A stretch of DNA of 15,374 nt, from assembly GCA_017998025.1 (NCBI GenBank), contig JAGODW010000010.1, positions 1-15,374 of the forward strand, given 5' to 3'. Below the pieces are notes generated by a model that searched no databases, was not told the DNA's origin, and worked only from the letters and a program-made list of their open reading frames with translations. Position numbers and translations under genes: made by a program. The number at the start of each line of letters is the position of its first letter. The first letter of the stretch is position 1. This DNA comes from Spirochaetales bacterium. Its GTDB lineage: Bacteria; Spirochaetota; Spirochaetia; DTKZ01. Shown here in pieces: positions 14,125 to 15,374 of the stretch.

Positions 14125-15012
14125 TTATTTTACCAGCTCAAGGGGTACTGGAATTACGGCTTCGACCTTTTCTCCCTTTAGATGCTTTACCGCAGTTTCA
14201 ACGGCCATGGATCCGATTAATGCGGGCTTTTGAGCTACGGTAGCTTTCATTTTACCTGCTTTTACAGCAGCAACCGCATCATCCGTTGCATCAAAGCCAA
14301 TCACAACAACATTCTGAAGTTTTGCAGCTTCAAGAGCCTGGATTGCACCCAGAGCCATTTCATCGTTATGGGCGAATACACCCTTAATATCTTTATTTCC
14401 CTGGATGATATTCTGCATAACCGTGAAGCCTTTATCCCGGTTAAAGTCAGCCGGCTGGCTTGCTACCACCTCTAGTTTTCCATCTACAGCCTTATGGAAC
14501 CCGGTTCCCCGGTCTACTGTTGCAGATGCACCCGGGATTCCCTGGAGTTCTACAACCTTTGCTCCCGGACCAACCTGTGCAAGTAATTCCTCGCCTGCCA
14601 TAACTCCTCCTGCTACATTATCTGAAGCGATATGAGAAAGCACGGTAGCGCCATTCACCCCGCGGTCAACGGAAATGACCGGGATTTTTGCCTTTGCTGC
14701 TTTTTCGACCATTGTTTTGGCAGCATCGGAATTGCAGGGATTAAGAAGAATAACTGCAACCTTCTTCTGAATGAGATCATCAATCTGCCCCGCTTGTTTT
14801 GCCGGGTCATCCTGCGCATCCGTAACCACGAGCTCATACCCAAGTTCTTTGGCTTTTGCTTCTGCACCTTCTTTAAGAGTAACAAAGAAGGGATTATTCA
14901 GCGTAGAAATGGCTAAGCCGATTTTTTTTGAAGAGGAACCAGTCCCTCCGCAACCGATAAGTAAGGCGGCTCCGATGATAACGATCAGAGCACTAACGAG
15001 CAGCTTTTTCAT
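14125..15012 (-). CDS. rbsB: Ribose ABC transporter substrate-binding lipoprotein
   Basis: The protein has 295 residues. It starts with a lipoprotein signal (lipobox LIGC, Cys 21) followed by a Gly/Ser linker, so it is lipid-anchored, unlike soluble E. coli RbsB. The mature part aligns by eye with E. coli RbsB throughout. The twelve residues that contact ribose in E. coli (N13, F15, F16, N64, D89, R90, R141, F164, N190, F214, D215, Q235) correspond here to N40, F42, F43, N91, D116, R117, R168, F190, N216, F240, D241 and Q261, all unchanged. Ribose is therefore the expected ligand. The ribosome binding site AGGAGGA is strong. It lies 28 bases after rbsC and is followed by a strong terminator. 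Confidence 0.96.
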   Translation of the reverse strand: MKKLLVSALIVIIGAALLIGCGGTGSSSKKIGLAISTLNNPFFVTLKEGAEAKAKELGYELVVTDAQDDPAKQAGQIDDLIQKKVAVILLNPCNSDAAKTMVEKAAKAKIPVISVDRGVNGATVLSHIASDNVAGGVMAGEELLAQVGPGAKVVELQGIPGASATVDRGTGFHKAVDGKLEVVASQPADFNRDKGFTVMQNIIQGNKDIKGVFAHNDEMALGAIQALEAAKLQNVVVIGFDATDDAVAAVKAGKMKATVAQKPALIGSMAVETAVKHLKGEKVEAVIPVPLELVK

Positions 15013-15040
15013 AGCTTCCTCCTATAAAAATTTATATATA

Positions 15041-15374
15041 TCACTTTCTTCGATCCAAAAGGACCGCAAGAAGAATGACTGCACCTTTAACTATCTGCTG
15101 ATAAAAAGAAGAAACTTCCAGCAGATTTAGCCCATTATTCAGCACTCCAATAATAAATGCACCAACAATGGTACCAACCATAAATCCGCGGCCTCCGGAT
15201 AGGCTGGTTCCACCCAGTACTACAGCTGCTATGGCATCCAGTTCATACCCCTGTCCTGCAAGTGGCTGGGCAGAATCAAGCCGGGAAGTCAATATAATCC
15301 CGGCCATAGCAGCAAAAAAGCCTGAAATCCCATAAACACTTGTTCGTAGCCCTTTTACAGGGAGTCCCGAGAGC
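15041..15374 (-). CDS. rbsC: Ribose ABC transporter permease, C-terminal part (partial)
   Basis: The frame is open to the right edge of the window, so the gene begins outside it; about 110 C-terminal residues are visible. A shorter frame from an internal Met at 15307 would not be the true start, since upstream codons continue the family sequence ([15 protein letters not shown]). The stretches [27 protein letters not shown] and LNNGLNLL, and the end ([16 protein letters not shown]) match the end of E. coli RbsC closely, including the EAA-like loop that meets the ATPase. It stops 28 bases before rbsB. An rbsA ATPase gene would be expected further upstream, outside the window. Confidence 0.94.
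   Translation of the reverse strand, partial: LSGLPVKGLRTSVYGISGFFAAMAGIILTSRLDSAQPLAGQGYELDAIAAVVLGGTSLSGGRGFMVGTIVGAFIIGVLNNGLNLLEVSSFYQQIVKGAVILLAVLLDRRK

Noticed and set aside
1..15374. CRISPR arrays, insertion sequences, tRNA or rRNA genes
   Set aside because: No regularly spaced repeats, transposase motifs, terminal inverted repeats or tRNA cloverleaf signatures were seen when reading both strands.

Overview
The window reads as part of a chromosome of a Gram-negative-type bacterium. A spirochaete of the Treponema/Spirochaeta kind is my best guess. The reasons are lipoprotein-type substrate-binding proteins (DctP and RbsB both have lipoboxes), a FemAB-like cell-wall enzyme, a secreted signal-peptide protein beside a sigma-54 two-component system, and TTG/GTG starts. 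No rRNA or marker gene fixes the taxonomy. I see no mobile element, CRISPR array or tRNA. The window ends inside two genes: a membrane-protein C-terminus at the left edge and rbsC at the right edge.

Region 1 (1-3678, + strand) is a signalling locus: a small exported protein, a membrane histidine kinase and an NtrC-type (sigma-54 activating) response regulator. Upstream of the exported protein there is a good GG-N10-GC sigma-54 promoter match, and further upstream a perfect 11-bp inverted repeat spaced like an enhancer. Together these suggest a self-contained envelope-stress or metal-sensing loop with the same logic as ZraP-ZraS-ZraR, although the exported protein does not look like ZraP.

Region 2 (3775-11975) looks like a catabolic island. 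Two overlapping, paralogous MelR-like AraC regulators (- strand) diverge from a + strand operon: two URO-D superfamily proteins, a complete tripartite TRAP transporter (dctP-dctQ-dctM) and a third URO-D superfamily protein. None of the three URO-D proteins looks like HemE. One carries the H-x-C...C pattern expected of zinc-dependent, corrinoid-linked methyltransferases; the other two carry HTDG at the same place. The likely role is import of a small organic acid followed by a methyl-transfer-like or related step. The substrate is unknown and no corrinoid protein lies in the window. This is the best candidate here for an undescribed system.

Region 3 (12036-15374, - strand) is a ribose locus: rbsC (partial), rbsB, a strong terminator, a probable internal promoter, rbsK, and then a FemAB-family aminoacyltransferase placed 6 bp after rbsK. 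All twelve ribose-contacting residues known from E. coli RbsB can be matched in this RbsB, so ribose specificity is well supported.
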